A stretch of DNA of 36,698 nucleotides, from contig NZ_GG657757.1 in the NCBI RefSeq assembly GCF_000158955.1, forward strand, positions 3,878,877-3,915,574. Reading direction: 5' to 3'. The position numbers and the translations under genes were made by a program. Within the stretch, counting starts at the first letter, position 1; every line of letters begins with the position of its first letter. Shown one piece after another: positions 1 through 7,168 of this stretch. The notes under the pieces were generated by a model. That model searched no databases. It worked only from the letters and a program-made list of their open reading frames with translations, and had not been told where the DNA came from. Source of the DNA: Streptomyces viridochromogenes DSM 40736 (GTDB lineage Bacteria > Actinomycetota > Actinomycetes > Streptomycetales > Streptomycetaceae).

Positions 1-698
1 TCGGCCTTGGTGTTCCGCAGTTGGACGCGGGCCTGCGGACGGGTCGCGTCCAGTGCGGTCAGTCGTACCCGGGTGAGCCCGGCCGCGTCACCGCGCACCA
101 GGAAGAGCAGCACGCGGGAACGGGCGAAGCCCCCGGCGTGCGCGGCGACCAGGAGCACATCGGCGCTGTGCCCGTCGAGGACCTGCTCGACCTGCCCGTA
201 CAGCCGCCAGCCGCCGTCCGCCCGCCGCGCCTGCACGCCCCCGGCCCGGCCGCCGCCCGCCCAGTCCCCGCGCGGGTCGTGGCCGGTGAGCGCGAGGGCG
301 GTGGTGAGGGCCGGGCCCGGCACGGCGAGGGCGGCGGTGAGGCGGCCGGAGGCGATGCGCGGGAGGAGGCGGGCCCGCTGGGCGTCGGTGCCGAGGGCGA
401 GCAGCAGGGGCGCGGTGAGGACGGCCGTGGCGAGCAGGGGCGAGGGGGCGAGGGCCCGGCCCGTCTCCTCACAGGCCAGGGCCAGCTCGGTCACCGAGCA
501 GCCGGCGCCGCCGTGGTCCTCCGGGAGGGCCAGCCCGGGCAGGCCGAGCTGCTCGGCGAGGGCGCTCCACAGGGCCAGGTCGTGTCCGGCCGGGGTGTCG
601 ACGGCGGCCCGCAGCTCCTCGGGGCCGCAGCGCTTGTGGAGCAGTTCGCGCAGGGTGCGGCGGATCTCGTCCTGTTCGGTGGTGAAGCGGGCGTCCAT
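1..698 (-). CDS. acyl-CoA dehydrogenase family protein, N-terminal part (runs off the left edge)
   Basis: A minus-strand frame starts at the ATG at 698-696 and stays open to position 1, showing about 232 residues with no stop. A strong ribosome site, GGAGGTGG (complement of 705-712), lies 6 bases before the ATG. The protein begins MDARFTTEQDEIRRTLREL and continues with LALPEDHGGAGCSVTEL and CEETGRALAPSPLLATAVL, the N-terminal helical pattern of FadE-type acyl-CoA dehydrogenases. The usual Trp/Thr-rich FAD motif of large subunits is not evident here, and the style resembles the small partner subunit at 24629-25516, so I infer a beta-type subunit of a heteromeric enzyme. It is divergent from the thiolase-like gene at 808, and operator site 1 lies over its predicted transcription start. 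The C-terminal half is outside the window. Confidence 0.85.
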   Translation of the reverse strand, partial: MDARFTTEQDEIRRTLRELLHKRCGPEELRAAVDTPAGHDLALWSALAEQLGLPGLALPEDHGGAGCSVTELALACEETGRALAPSPLLATAVLTAPLLLALGTDAQRARLLPRIASGRLTAALAVPGPALTTALALTGHDPRGDWAGGGRAGGVQARRADGGWRLYGQVEQVLDGHSADVLLVAAHAGGFARSRVLLFLVRGDAAGLTRVRLTALDATRPQARVQLRNTKA

Positions 699-714
699 GG
701 GGTACCACCTCCGC

Positions 715-733
715 ATCTGACGGGGCGTCATAT
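715..733. promoter_or_regulatory. operator site 1 of the shared palindrome (acyl-CoA dehydrogenase side)
   Basis: ATCTGACG-GGG-CGTCATAT, one mismatch from the perfect ATCTGACG-N3-CGTCAGAT palindrome. On the minus strand a TAATAT -10 candidate (complement of 730-735) abuts it, so the site would cover the start of transcription of the leftmost gene. Confidence 0.75.
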
Positions 734-772
734 TAGGGCGCCGGGACGGGGATGCCCAGAGTCCTGCCGCGC

Positions 773-800
773 TTGCGCTCCGGGTTATCTGATGTACCGT
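773..800 (+). promoter_or_regulatory. predicted leaderless promoter of the thiolase-like gene
   Basis: TTGCGC at 773-778 and TACCGT at 795-800 are separated by 16 bases. The ATG at 808 lies 7 bases after the -10 box, the spacing expected when transcription begins at the A of the start codon. No Shine-Dalgarno sequence precedes the ATG. The same -35, spacer length and -10 recur in front of the DoxX gene at 7155-7182. Confidence 0.6.
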
Positions 801-805
801 CAGAT
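787..805. promoter_or_regulatory. operator site 2 of the shared palindrome (thiolase side)
   Basis: ATCTGATG-TAC-CGTCAGAT, one mismatch between the arms. The palindrome centre is part of the -10 box and its end is 2 bases from the start codon at 808, so a bound repressor would block RNA polymerase directly. Confidence 0.8.
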
Positions 806-807
806 TC

Positions 808-1980
808 ATGGTTGCCCGGAGGAACGTGGCCGTCGTCGGTGTGGCCCTCTCGGACTGCGGCCGGGTGGACGACGCGACTCCCTACGCCCTGCACGCCCAG
901 GCGGCCCGGCGCGCCCTGGCCGACGCGGGCCTGGACCGGTCGCTGGTCGACGGCTTCGCCTCGGCGGGCCTCGGCACCCTGGCCCCGGTCGAGGTCGCCG
1001 CGTACCTGGGACTTCGCCCCACCTGGGTCGACTCCACCTCCGTCGGCGGCTCCACCTGGGAGGTCATGGCGGCCCACGCGGCGGACGCGATCGCGGCCGG
1101 GCACGCGCGCGCGGTGCTGCTGGCCTACGGCTCGACGGCCCGCGCCGACGTCCGCGCGGGCCGCCGCACCGGCACGCTGTCCTTCGGCACCCGCGGCCCC
1201 TCACAGTTCGAGGTCCCGTACGGCCACACCCTGATCGCCAAGTACGCCATGGCGGCCCGCCGCCACATGATCGAGTACGGCACGACGATCGAGCAGCTGG
1301 CGGAGGTGGCGGTCCAGGCGCGGGCCAACGCGGCCGCGAACCCGGAGGCGATGTTCCGCACTCCGGTCACGGTGGACGAGGTCCTGGCCGGCCCCATGAT
1401 CGCGGACCCCTTCACCAAGCTGCACTGCTGCGTCCGTTCCGACGGCGGGGCGGCGGTGCTGCTGGCGGCGGAGGAGTACGTACGGGACTGCCGTACGGCA
1501 CCGGTGTGGGTGCTGGGCAGCGGGGAGCACGTCTCGCACGCGGCCATGTCCGATTGGCCGGACTTCACGGTGTCCCCGGCGGCGGTGAGCGGCCGGCTGG
1601 CCTTCGAGCGGGCCGGCGTACGGCCGGACGAGATGGACCTCGCGGAGATCTATGACGCGTTCACCTACATGACCCTGGTGACGCTGGAGGACCTGGGCTT
1701 CTGCGGGAAGGGCGAGGGCGGGGCGTTCGTGGAGAAGGGGCGGCTGCGGGTCGGGGGCGGCGGGCTGCCGGTGAACACCGACGGGGGTGGGCTCTCGGCT
1801 CAGCACCCCGGGATGCGGGGATTGTTCCTGCTGGTGGAGGCGGTGCGGCAGCTGCGGGGCGAGGCGGGCGGGCACCGCCAGGTACGACGGGCCGACGGGA
1901 CACCGCCGCGACTGGCGGTGGCGTCGGGGACGGGTGGGTGGTTCTGCTCGTCGGGGACGGTGGTGTTGGGGGCGGGGTGA
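808..1980 (+). CDS. thiolase-fold lipid-transfer-type protein with Ser in place of the nucleophilic Cys
   Basis: This 390-residue protein belongs to the SCP2/Ltp branch of the thiolase superfamily. It opens VAVVGVALSDCGRVDD and carries EIYDAFTYMTLVTLEDLGF, GGGLSAQHPGMRG with the thiolase His, and a C-terminal GGWFCSSGTVVL. Where SCP2 thiolases have NNNCATGST, this protein has DSTSVGGST (residues 75-83), so the nucleophile is Ser78 rather than Cys. Thiolytic cleavage is therefore doubtful. Ltp2-type aldolases, which work with a DUF35 partner such as ChsH2, also lack thiolase chemistry, and a DUF35 gene under the same operator lies at 6275. An in-frame stop at 790-792 forces the start at 808 or later. 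The gene is single and is followed by a GC-rich repeat. Confidence 0.9.
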   Translation: MVARRNVAVVGVALSDCGRVDDATPYALHAQAARRALADAGLDRSLVDGFASAGLGTLAPVEVAAYLGLRPTWVDSTSVGGSTWEVMAAHAADAIAAGHARAVLLAYGSTARADVRAGRRTGTLSFGTRGPSQFEVPYGHTLIAKYAMAARRHMIEYGTTIEQLAEVAVQARANAAANPEAMFRTPVTVDEVLAGPMIADPFTKLHCCVRSDGGAAVLLAAEEYVRDCRTAPVWVLGSGEHVSHAAMSDWPDFTVSPAAVSGRLAFERAGVRPDEMDLAEIYDAFTYMTLVTLEDLGFCGKGEGGAFVEKGRLRVGGGGLPVNTDGGGLSAQHPGMRGLFLLVEAVRQLRGEAGGHRQVRRADGTPPRLAVASGTGGWFCSSGTVVLGAG

Positions 1981-2222
1981 GGGGGCCGGGAGCCCGGGAG
2001 GCCGGGGAGCCCGGGAGCCCGGGGAGCCGGGAGGCCGGGGAGCCGGGAGGCCGGGAGCCCGGGAAGCCGGGAGCCCGGGAGCCCGGGGAGCCGAGAGCCC
2101 GGGAGGCCGGGAGGCCGGGGAGCCCGGGAAGCCGGGAGCCCGGGAGCCCGGGGAGCCGAGAGCCCGGGAGGCCGGGAGGCCGGGGAGCCCGGGAAGCCGG
2201 GAGCCCGGGAGGCCGGGGCGTC
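1981..2222. repeat. GC-rich tandem repeat of GGGAGCCC/GGGAGGCC units with a 65-bp higher-order period
   Basis: About 240 bases consist almost wholly of GGGAGCCC, GGGAGGCC and GGGAAGCC words. A longer block repeats with a 65-bp period: CCGAGAGCCC occurs at 2091 and again at 2156, with matching flanks, and a third partial copy follows. It begins right after the thiolase stop codon and ends about 30 bases before the next gene. The Gly-Pro-rich frames that cross it are artefacts of the repeat. Confidence 0.9.
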
Positions 2223-2254
2223 AAGGAGTTGGGGGGCCGGGTGACAATCGGGGG

Positions 2255-2920
2255 ATGGCAACCGATCTTCATGAGCTGCTGAGGTCACTGCGGGTCTGGG
2301 ACCCGGAGGTCACCCGGCTGCCCCCCTTCGATACCGAGGCCGCCCCCACCACCCCGCTGGAGCTGTTCACCGAGTGGTTCGCGGCGGTGGTGGCGGCCGG
2401 ACAGTCCGAGCCGCACACCATGTCGCTGGCGACCTCGGACGAGGCCGGCCTGCCCGACGTGCGGATCGTGATGCTGCACGGCGCTGACGAGGCCGGCTGG
2501 TCCTTCGCCTCCCACGCCGGCAGCCGCAAGGGCCGCCACCTCGCCTCCCGCCCGTACGCCGCGCTCTGCTTCTACTGGCCGGTGCTGGGCCGGCAGGTGC
2601 GGGTGCGCGGCACGGTGTCAGCCGCCCCGTCCGCCGACGCCCAGGGCGATCTCCACGCCCGCTCGACGGGCGCGCTGGCCGCGGCCCTGACCGGGCGCCA
2701 GAGCGAGGTCCTCGGGTCGGTGGCGGAGCTGGCACAGGCCTCCCAGGCGGCCTGGGAGCGGGCCGCGCGCGAGCCGGATACCTCGGTGCCGTCCTGGACG
2801 CTGTACCGGCTGCGTGCCGAGGAGGTGGAGTTCTTCCAGGGCGACGAGGCCCGCCGGCACGTACGGCTCCGCTACCGGCGCGCCGAGGAAGGGTGGACGC
2901 GGGAACTGCTGTGGCCGTGA
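2255..2920 (+). CDS. pyridoxamine 5'-phosphate oxidase (PdxH/PNPOx) family protein
   Basis: This is a 221-residue FMN-binding split-barrel protein. Visible PdxH motifs include TPLELFTEWFAAVVAAG near residue 32, RIVMLHGADEAGWSFASH, GSRKGRHLASRPYAALCFYW (the FMN phosphate and dimer region) and RQVRVRGTV. Near the C-terminus, RRHVRLRYRR matches the PdxH RLHDR substrate-binding segment, with the Arg and His kept. The length equals that of typical PdxH (about 215-225). The family oxidises pyridoxine or pyridoxamine 5'-phosphate to pyridoxal 5'-phosphate. Because the HD of RLHDR is HV here, a paralogous flavoprotein is possible. The ATG at 2255 follows a GGGG tract. A longer upstream reading frame runs through the repeat and is rejected. 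It does not carry the catabolic operator. Confidence 0.85.
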   Translation: MATDLHELLRSLRVWDPEVTRLPPFDTEAAPTTPLELFTEWFAAVVAAGQSEPHTMSLATSDEAGLPDVRIVMLHGADEAGWSFASHAGSRKGRHLASRPYAALCFYWPVLGRQVRVRGTVSAAPSADAQGDLHARSTGALAAALTGRQSEVLGSVAELAQASQAAWERAAREPDTSVPSWTLYRLRAEEVEFFQGDEARRHVRLRYRRAEEGWTRELLWP

Positions 2921-3033
2921 GGGCGTGAGGGGGCGCAGCGGCCGGGGCCTGCCCACCGCGCGGGTAAAGGGGAGCGCGCGTAAATGGGATGGACACCGCC
3001 CCCGCGCCGACGGCGAGTGTTGGGGCGGAATGA

Positions 3034-3776
3034 ATGCATGAGCAGATCTGGGACGCCGACGCCGCCCAGCGCTATGACACGCCCGGGACCGGCATGTTCG
3101 CGCCGGAGGTCCTGGGACCGGCCGTGGACCGCCTCGCCGAGCTCGCGGACGGCGGAGCGGCCCTGGAGTTCGCGGTGGGGACCGGCCGGGTGGCGGTGCC
3201 GCTCGCCGCACGCGGAGTGCCCGTCACGGGCATCGAGCTGTCGGTGCCGATGGTGGAGCGACTGCGGGCCAAGGCGGACGAGGCGACGATCCCCGTGATC
3301 GTCGGCGACATGGCGACCACCGTCGCGCCCGGTGAGTTCAGCCTGGTCTACCTCGTCTACAACACGATCTCCAACCTGCTCACCCAGGCCGAGCAGGTCG
3401 AGTGCTTCCGCAACGCCGCCCGTCATCTCACGCCCGGCGGCCGGTTCGTGATCGAGCTCTGGGTGCCCGAGCTGCGCAAGCTGCCACCGGGCCAGACGGC
3501 CACCGTCTGGCAGTCCGACTCCCAGTACATCGGTCTGGACACCTATGACGTGCTGCACCAGCGCGTCGTCTCGCACCACTTCTTCTTCGACGAGACCCAG
3601 CAGGCCCGGCTCAGCCGCAGCCCGCACCGCTACATCTGGCCGGCCGACTCGACCTCATGGCCCAGCTCGCCGGATTCGAGCTGGAGACCAGGCACGCGGA
3701 CTGGTCCGGTAGCGAGTTCACCGCCGATTCGCGTTCCCACGTCTCCGTCTACCGCCTTAGCCCGTCTACCGCCTGA
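3034..3776 (+). CDS. class I SAM-dependent methyltransferase with a one-base frameshift near its C-terminus
   Basis: The frame begins MHEQIWDADAAQRYDTPGTG. It carries the SAM-binding motif I LEFAVGTGRVAVPLAARG (about residues 44-61), motif II ending GIELS, and LVYLVYNTISNLLTQ with HLTPGGRFVIELW, all typical of small Rossmann methyltransferases of the Methyltransf_25 type. After RYIWPA the raw frame turns into low-complexity Ser/Pro/Arg sequence and ends at 3813. Adding one base near 3647 restores a family-like tail, beginning ELDLMAQLAGFELETR and ending at the TGA at 3774-3776, for 247 residues in total. The deletion may be real or a sequence error. The substrate is unknown. A purine-rich GGGGCGG lies a few bases before the ATG. 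Confidence 0.8.
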
Positions 3777-3842
3777 ACCTGCCCCCCCCCGCCGGAACCT
3801 GCCCCCCGCCTGAACCTGTCCACCGCCTGAATCCGTCTACCG
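3768..3842. repeat. degenerate CCGCCTGAACCTG repeat between convergent genes
   Basis: Four imperfect copies of a CCGCCTGAACCTG-like unit lie between the end of the methyltransferase and the end of the convergent GNAT gene. The restored methyltransferase stop codon is inside the first copy. It includes a run of nine C at 3781-3789, a likely sequencing trouble spot. Confidence 0.55.
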
Positions 3843-4721
3843 CCCGAAGTCGTAGACCGCGAAGTCCGCCACCGGCCGGTATCCGATCCGCTGGTACAAG
3901 CCGTTGCTGGTCGGGTTCGCGAGGTCCGTGAAGAGCAGCACCTCCGTCGCCCCGGCCGCCAGGGCGGCGCGGCTGACCTCGGCCGTGGCGGCGCCCGCGT
4001 AGCCGCGCCCGCGGAGGTGGGCTGGCGTGTAGACGGAGGCGACGCGGACCTGGCCGGCGACCTGGGGGGTCGTCCCGGCCATGGCGACGGGAGTGCCGTC
4101 GGGGCTCTCCCAGAAGGTGATGCCACCGTGCTCGATGCGCGCGTTCGCCCACTCGCCGACGTCCCGGACGGTGCCCGTGCCGACGGCGTCCGCGAACTCC
4201 AGGTGCCAGCGGACGAGTAGCTCACGGTCCGGCGCGACGGCGATCCGGGGCCTGCCGGGCGGTACCGGCCGGGGCGGGGTCAGGGTGCCGAGCCGGTAGA
4301 GCCGCTGGCGCTGCCGGAGCACGGCGGTGGCTCCCGTGTGCCGGCGCCAGGCCTCGGCGAAGGCGCCGGCGGTGTCGCGGTCGGCGCTCACCCCGGGCAG
4401 GGGCCGCCCGAGTCCGGCCAGTCGCGCGGCCAGGGTGCCCGCCTCCTCGGCGGTCAGCGAGGTGAGGTTCAGCTGGTGCGGGGGCGTGCGGAAGAACGTC
4501 GCCCGGACCACTCCGTCCCGTTCCAGCACACCGAACTCCGGTGCGCCGTCGCCGTACACATGCGGTCCATGGGTGCGCAGCGTCTCCGTGACGGTCAACG
4601 GGACGGTGTGCAAGGCAGGCCGGGAGTCGAGGAAGTCGCCGGCGCGGGTCAGGAAGTCGTCGAGGTCATGGGTGAGGTGCCAGTCGGCGGTGTCCGTGTC
4701 TGTGTGCGTGTCCGTATCCAT
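3837..4721 (-). CDS. GNAT family N-acetyltransferase, two-domain type
   Basis: This 294-residue protein has a C-terminal GNAT domain. ASVYTPAHLRGRGYAGAATA near residue 230 supplies the R/Q-x-x-G-x-G/A pyrophosphate-binding loop for acetyl-CoA, followed by VLLFTDLANPTSNGLYQRIG and YRPVADFAVYDF, the beta-6/beta-7 region. The first 150 residues have no clear GNAT loop and probably form a degenerate N-terminal GNAT-like half. The N-terminus is an unusual Asp-Thr repeat (MDTDTHTDTDTAD), which may mean that the true start lies a little further in. It converges on the methyltransferase. The acceptor substrate cannot be predicted. Confidence 0.85.
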   Translation of the reverse strand: MDTDTHTDTDTADWHLTHDLDDFLTRAGDFLDSRPALHTVPLTVTETLRTHGPHVYGDGAPEFGVLERDGVVRATFFRTPPHQLNLTSLTAEEAGTLAARLAGLGRPLPGVSADRDTAGAFAEAWRRHTGATAVLRQRQRLYRLGTLTPPRPVPPGRPRIAVAPDRELLVRWHLEFADAVGTGTVRDVGEWANARIEHGGITFWESPDGTPVAMAGTTPQVAGQVRVASVYTPAHLRGRGYAGAATAEVSRAALAAGATEVLLFTDLANPTSNGLYQRIGYRPVADFAVYDFGR

Positions 4722-4778
4722 GCCCCATGGTGCCGTCGGCCCCCGTCCCGGCGCCTCCGAATTCTTCGCTTCCCCCGC

Positions 4779-4991
4779 TCACTTACCGCTGTCCTCGGCG
4801 CGGGTGTGGGCCACGAGCGCGTTGGCGTGGCCGTGTCCGAGACCGTGCTCGGTCTTGAGCCAGTCGACGAGTTCCATGTGCCGGGTCAGCGGCGAGGAGC
4901 GGACGAGCGCCTGCCAGTCGGCGATCGGTCGGCCGTACTTCTTCTCGATGGCGGGAAAGTAGCTGGCGGGGCCCTTCACGGGTGCGGTCAT
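4779..4991 (-). CDS. DUF4287 domain-containing small protein
   Basis: This 70-residue protein starts MTAPVKGPASYFPAIEKKYG and continues PIADWQALVRSS and HMELVDWLKTEHGLGHGHAN, the pattern of the DUF4287 family (small, single-domain proteins of unknown function, often in actinobacteria). In longer homologues the same domain precedes a DUF5655-type domain, and here only the first domain is present. A GAAGGGACCACCCGAG stretch precedes the ATG. It lies between two GNAT genes on the same strand and is probably transcribed alone. Confidence 0.8.
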   Translation of the reverse strand: MTAPVKGPASYFPAIEKKYGRPIADWQALVRSSPLTRHMELVDWLKTEHGLGHGHANALVAHTRAEDSGK

Positions 4992-5098
4992 CTCGGGTGG
5001 TCCCTTCTCGGTGGTTGCCGGATATGACCGCCGGGACGGGGCGGACTCATCGCGGAGCCGAAGTGATCTGCGTCATACGGCCGTCCGGCCCTGGCTCC

Positions 5099-5698
5099 TC
5101 ACGGTCCTGCCGGCTCCGGATCCGTGGCCAGGCGGGCGTGCAGATGGGCGTCGCGGAACGCGTCGTGCCGGCCCTCCTGGAAGATCGCCCCACGCAGGGT
5201 GCCCTCGTAGGCGAATCCGCACCGCTCGGCGATCCGGCAGGACGCGTCGTGACCTAGGGCGTGATCCAACTCAAGTCGGTGCAAGCCGAGTTCGGTGAGT
5301 GCCCAGTGCGCGGCAAGCAGCAGCGCCCGGGTGGCGACGCCCTGGCCGCGGGCCTCGGGGAGCACCCAGTAGCCGACGCGGGCGACCTTCAGGTGGTACT
5401 TGATCTCGTTGACGCCGATGTGCCCCAGTGCCGTGTCGCTGCGGGCGTCGGCTATCCGGAACGACATCGACGTGCCCTCCGTGGCGCTCTGCGCCCGGGC
5501 GAGCAGCGACTCCTGGGCACTCCTGCGGTCCGTGACCAGCCTCAGCGGGGTGTTCCAGCGCTGGAACTCCGGGTCCCTGAGGCCGCGCAGCCACGTCTCG
5601 ACGTCGGAGCCGGACGCCGCGTCCCAGGGGCGGAGCCGGAGGCCGTGGCCGAGGAGTTCGGTCAGAGGAGCCGGGGACTGATCGCGTATGGGGGCCAT
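5099..5698 (-). CDS. GNAT family N-acetyltransferase, RimJ/RimL type
   Basis: From the ATG at 5698 the protein has 199 residues. It shows LGHGLRLRPWDAASGSDVET, FRIADARSDTALGHIGVNEI, RVGYWVLPEARGQGVATRAL with the RGQGVA acetyl-CoA loop, and HALGHDASCRIAERCGFAYE followed by GTLRGAIFQEGRHDA, the standard layout of RimJ/RimL-like enzymes that acetylate protein N-termini or small amines. An upstream in-frame ATG at 5761 would overlap the divergent kinase gene and adds non-conserved residues, so I prefer 5698. No strong ribosome site is visible. Confidence 0.85.
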   Translation of the reverse strand: MAPIRDQSPAPLTELLGHGLRLRPWDAASGSDVETWLRGLRDPEFQRWNTPLRLVTDRRSAQESLLARAQSATEGTSMSFRIADARSDTALGHIGVNEIKYHLKVARVGYWVLPEARGQGVATRALLLAAHWALTELGLHRLELDHALGHDASCRIAERCGFAYEGTLRGAIFQEGRHDAFRDAHLHARLATDPEPAGP

Positions 5699-5787
5699 GG
5701 GGCCATTCAAACCCGTGTCCGAGGCGCGGTGCAGGAGGGTGAACGCCGCACACGGTGTCATCGTCGGTCGGTAGCGTGACCGCCGTG

Positions 5788-6321
5788 ATGGTGGGCACCG
5801 AAGAGACCCGGCTGGTCGTGCTGCGCGGCAACAGCGCCTCGGGCAAGTCGTCCGTCGCCGCCGGGCTTCGCGAGAGGTTCGGCCGTGGCCTGGCCCTGGT
5901 CGGCCAGGACAACCTCCGCCGCGTCGTGCTCCGCGAACGAGACCGGCCCGGCGCCGCCAACATCGGCCTGATCGACCTGACCGCCCGCTACGCCCTGGAC
6001 GCCGGGTTCCACGTCGTCGTGGAAGGCATCCTCCATGCCGACCGCTACGGCGAGATGCTCGCCGGACTGCGCGCGGACCACCGCGGCCCGACCCACGGGT
6101 ACTACTTGGACGTACCGTTCGCGCAGACCCTCGTCCGGCACGCCACCAAACCGATCGCCGACGACGTCCACGAGGGGCAACTGCGCGACTGGTACCGGCC
6201 GCACGATCTGCTGCCGGGCGGAGTCGAGACCGTCGTCGGCGCCGACAGCGGCCTGCACGAGACCGTCGACCGCATCATGCGGGAGACCGGCCTGGGCTCC
6301 TTGCCCGCGACGGACCGCTGA
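5788..6321 (+). CDS. P-loop kinase, zeta-toxin/AAA_33-like small-molecule kinase
   Basis: This 177-residue protein carries a Walker A motif GNSASGKSS (about residues 14-22) after the strand RLVVLR. It then has LALVGQDNLRRVVLRE, a DXD-like substrate region, and AGFHVVVEGILHADRYGEML, a Walker-B-like strand. This is the layout of chloramphenicol-phosphotransferase and zeta-type kinases. The C-terminal TKPIADDVHEGQLRDWYRP is typical of the actinobacterial family whose substrate is unknown. In-frame GTG and ATG codons occur at 5776, 5785 and 5788. The ATG at 5788 leaves room for the divergent GNAT promoter and starts just before the conserved first strand. No antitoxin gene is adjacent, so a toxin role is not supported. 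Confidence 0.85.
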   Translation: MVGTEETRLVVLRGNSASGKSSVAAGLRERFGRGLALVGQDNLRRVVLRERDRPGAANIGLIDLTARYALDAGFHVVVEGILHADRYGEMLAGLRADHRGPTHGYYLDVPFAQTLVRHATKPIADDVHEGQLRDWYRPHDLLPGGVETVVGADSGLHETVDRIMRETGLGSLPATDR

Positions 6322-6697
6322 CCCGGAACACCGGGATCCCCTCCCGGAACGTCACCTCCAGTTCCGCCCCGGCCGACAGCTCCCCCGCTCCGACCACCTC
6401 GGTCATCATCCTCGGGCCCTCGGCCAGGTCCACCACGGCGGCTACGTACGGCGTGCGGTCCGTGAAGGGCGGCAGGTCGTTGCGGTGGACGACGGACCAG
6501 GTGTAGAGGGTGGCGCGGCCGCTCGCGGGCTCCCAGGCGACGTCCTCGCTCCAGCAGTGGGGGCAGAACTCGCGCGGGTAGTGGTGGGCCCGGCCGCAGG
6601 CCCGGCAGCGGCGGATCAGCAGCCGGCCCTCGGCGGCGGCGTCCCAGTACGCGCGGGTGAAGGCGTCGGGCTCGGGCAGGTCGAAGCGTCCGCTCAT
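6275..6697 (-). CDS. Zn-ribbon OB-fold (DUF35) protein, likely partner of a thiolase-fold enzyme
   Basis: This 140-residue protein has an N-terminal helix (DAFTRAYWDAAAEGRLLIRR). It is followed by a rubredoxin-like zinc ribbon with C31, C34, C45 and C48 (CRACG and CPHC), and an OB fold with LYTWSVVHRNDLPPFTDRTP and YVAAVVDLAEGPRMMTEVV. DUF35 proteins bind acyl-CoA and partner SCP2-type thiolases or aldolases, as ChsH2 does with Ltp2 in sterol side-chain breakdown. Its ATG overlaps the DoxX stop codon (ATGA), so translation is coupled, and both genes sit behind the perfect operator at 7150. I infer that it serves the Ser-type thiolase at 808, which shares the operator although it is 5 kb away. 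The tail overlaps the convergent kinase gene by 47 bases. Confidence 0.9.
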   Translation of the reverse strand: MSGRFDLPEPDAFTRAYWDAAAEGRLLIRRCRACGRAHHYPREFCPHCWSEDVAWEPASGRATLYTWSVVHRNDLPPFTDRTPYVAAVVDLAEGPRMMTEVVGAGELSAGAELEVTFREGIPVFRVSGPSRARSPGRSPA

Positions 6698-7146
6698 CAG
6701 AACAGTCCCAGCGCGCTGTCCAGCGACCAGGTCTGCCAGGACATCCCGAACAGGCCGACCCACGACATCAACGCCATCATCGAGTTCTGCCCCTGCTCGG
6801 CGACGTCGTGGATCATGAGCGTGAAGTAGAGGGTGTTGAGAAGCAGTCCGCCGACCAGCGCGACCGGGGTGAGGAAGCCGGTGATCAGGCCCAGTCCGAG
6901 GGCGAGTTCCGCGTAGACCACGACGTACGCCATCACGCGCGGGTGCGGCGCGACGACCGCCTCGAAGCCCGAACGGACCGCGCTCCAGCGGTGCTTGCCC
7001 GCTATCCCGGCCGCCCACGCGATGCCGGTGCCCCGTTCGAACCAGGCCTTGCGGTCCTTGTGCCGCCAGCTCTCCAGCCACCACAGCCCGAGCCCGATCC
7101 GCAGTACGGCCAGCCACTGCGGGCCGGTGAGCCAGATCGTGTCCAT
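6697..7146 (-). CDS. DoxX-like integral membrane protein
   Basis: This 149-residue protein begins MDTIWLTGPQWLAVLRIGLG, the start of the DoxX family. It shows about four hydrophobic segments: the first near LAVLRIGLGLWWL, then VMAYVVVYAELALGLGLITG, PVALVGGLLLNTLYFTLMI and SMMALMSWVGLFGM. Some DoxX proteins are subunits of quinone-linked oxidoreductases (the archaeal DoxA/DoxD thiosulfate:quinone enzyme), but most are uncharacterised. It is the first gene of a two-gene operon with the DUF35 gene. Its ATG follows the perfect operator by 3 bases and has no ribosome site, so the mRNA is probably leaderless. Placing a membrane DoxX in front of DUF35 suggests delivery of electrons or a lipid-like substrate, but this is inference. 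Confidence 0.85.
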   Translation of the reverse strand: MDTIWLTGPQWLAVLRIGLGLWWLESWRHKDRKAWFERGTGIAWAAGIAGKHRWSAVRSGFEAVVAPHPRVMAYVVVYAELALGLGLITGFLTPVALVGGLLLNTLYFTLMIHDVAEQGQNSMMALMSWVGLFGMSWQTWSLDSALGLF

Positions 7147-7149
7147 GAG

Positions 7150-7168
7150 ATCTGACGGTACGTCAGAT
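7150..7168. promoter_or_regulatory. operator site 3 of the shared palindrome (perfect, DoxX-DUF35 operon)
   Basis: ATCTGACG-GTA-CGTCAGAT, the only copy with two perfect 8-base arms. It ends 3 bases before the DoxX start codon and its centre forms the -10 box TACCGT on the minus strand. Confidence 0.85.

Noticed and set aside
21..1655. Long plus-strand reading frame through the acyl-CoA dehydrogenase and thiolase genes
   Set aside because: It is antisense or out of frame to two genes with clear family motifs, and its product is Arg/Gly/Pro-rich without any family.
1787..2282. Collagen-like Gly-Pro-Arg proteins encoded across the GC repeat
   Set aside because: They arise from the GGGAGCCC repeat in several frames and both strands. 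No start with a ribosome site, and the repeat is not frame-preserving.
5788..6321. Zeta-toxin toxin-antitoxin system
   Set aside because: The kinase has the P-loop but no small antitoxin gene is adjacent on the same strand.
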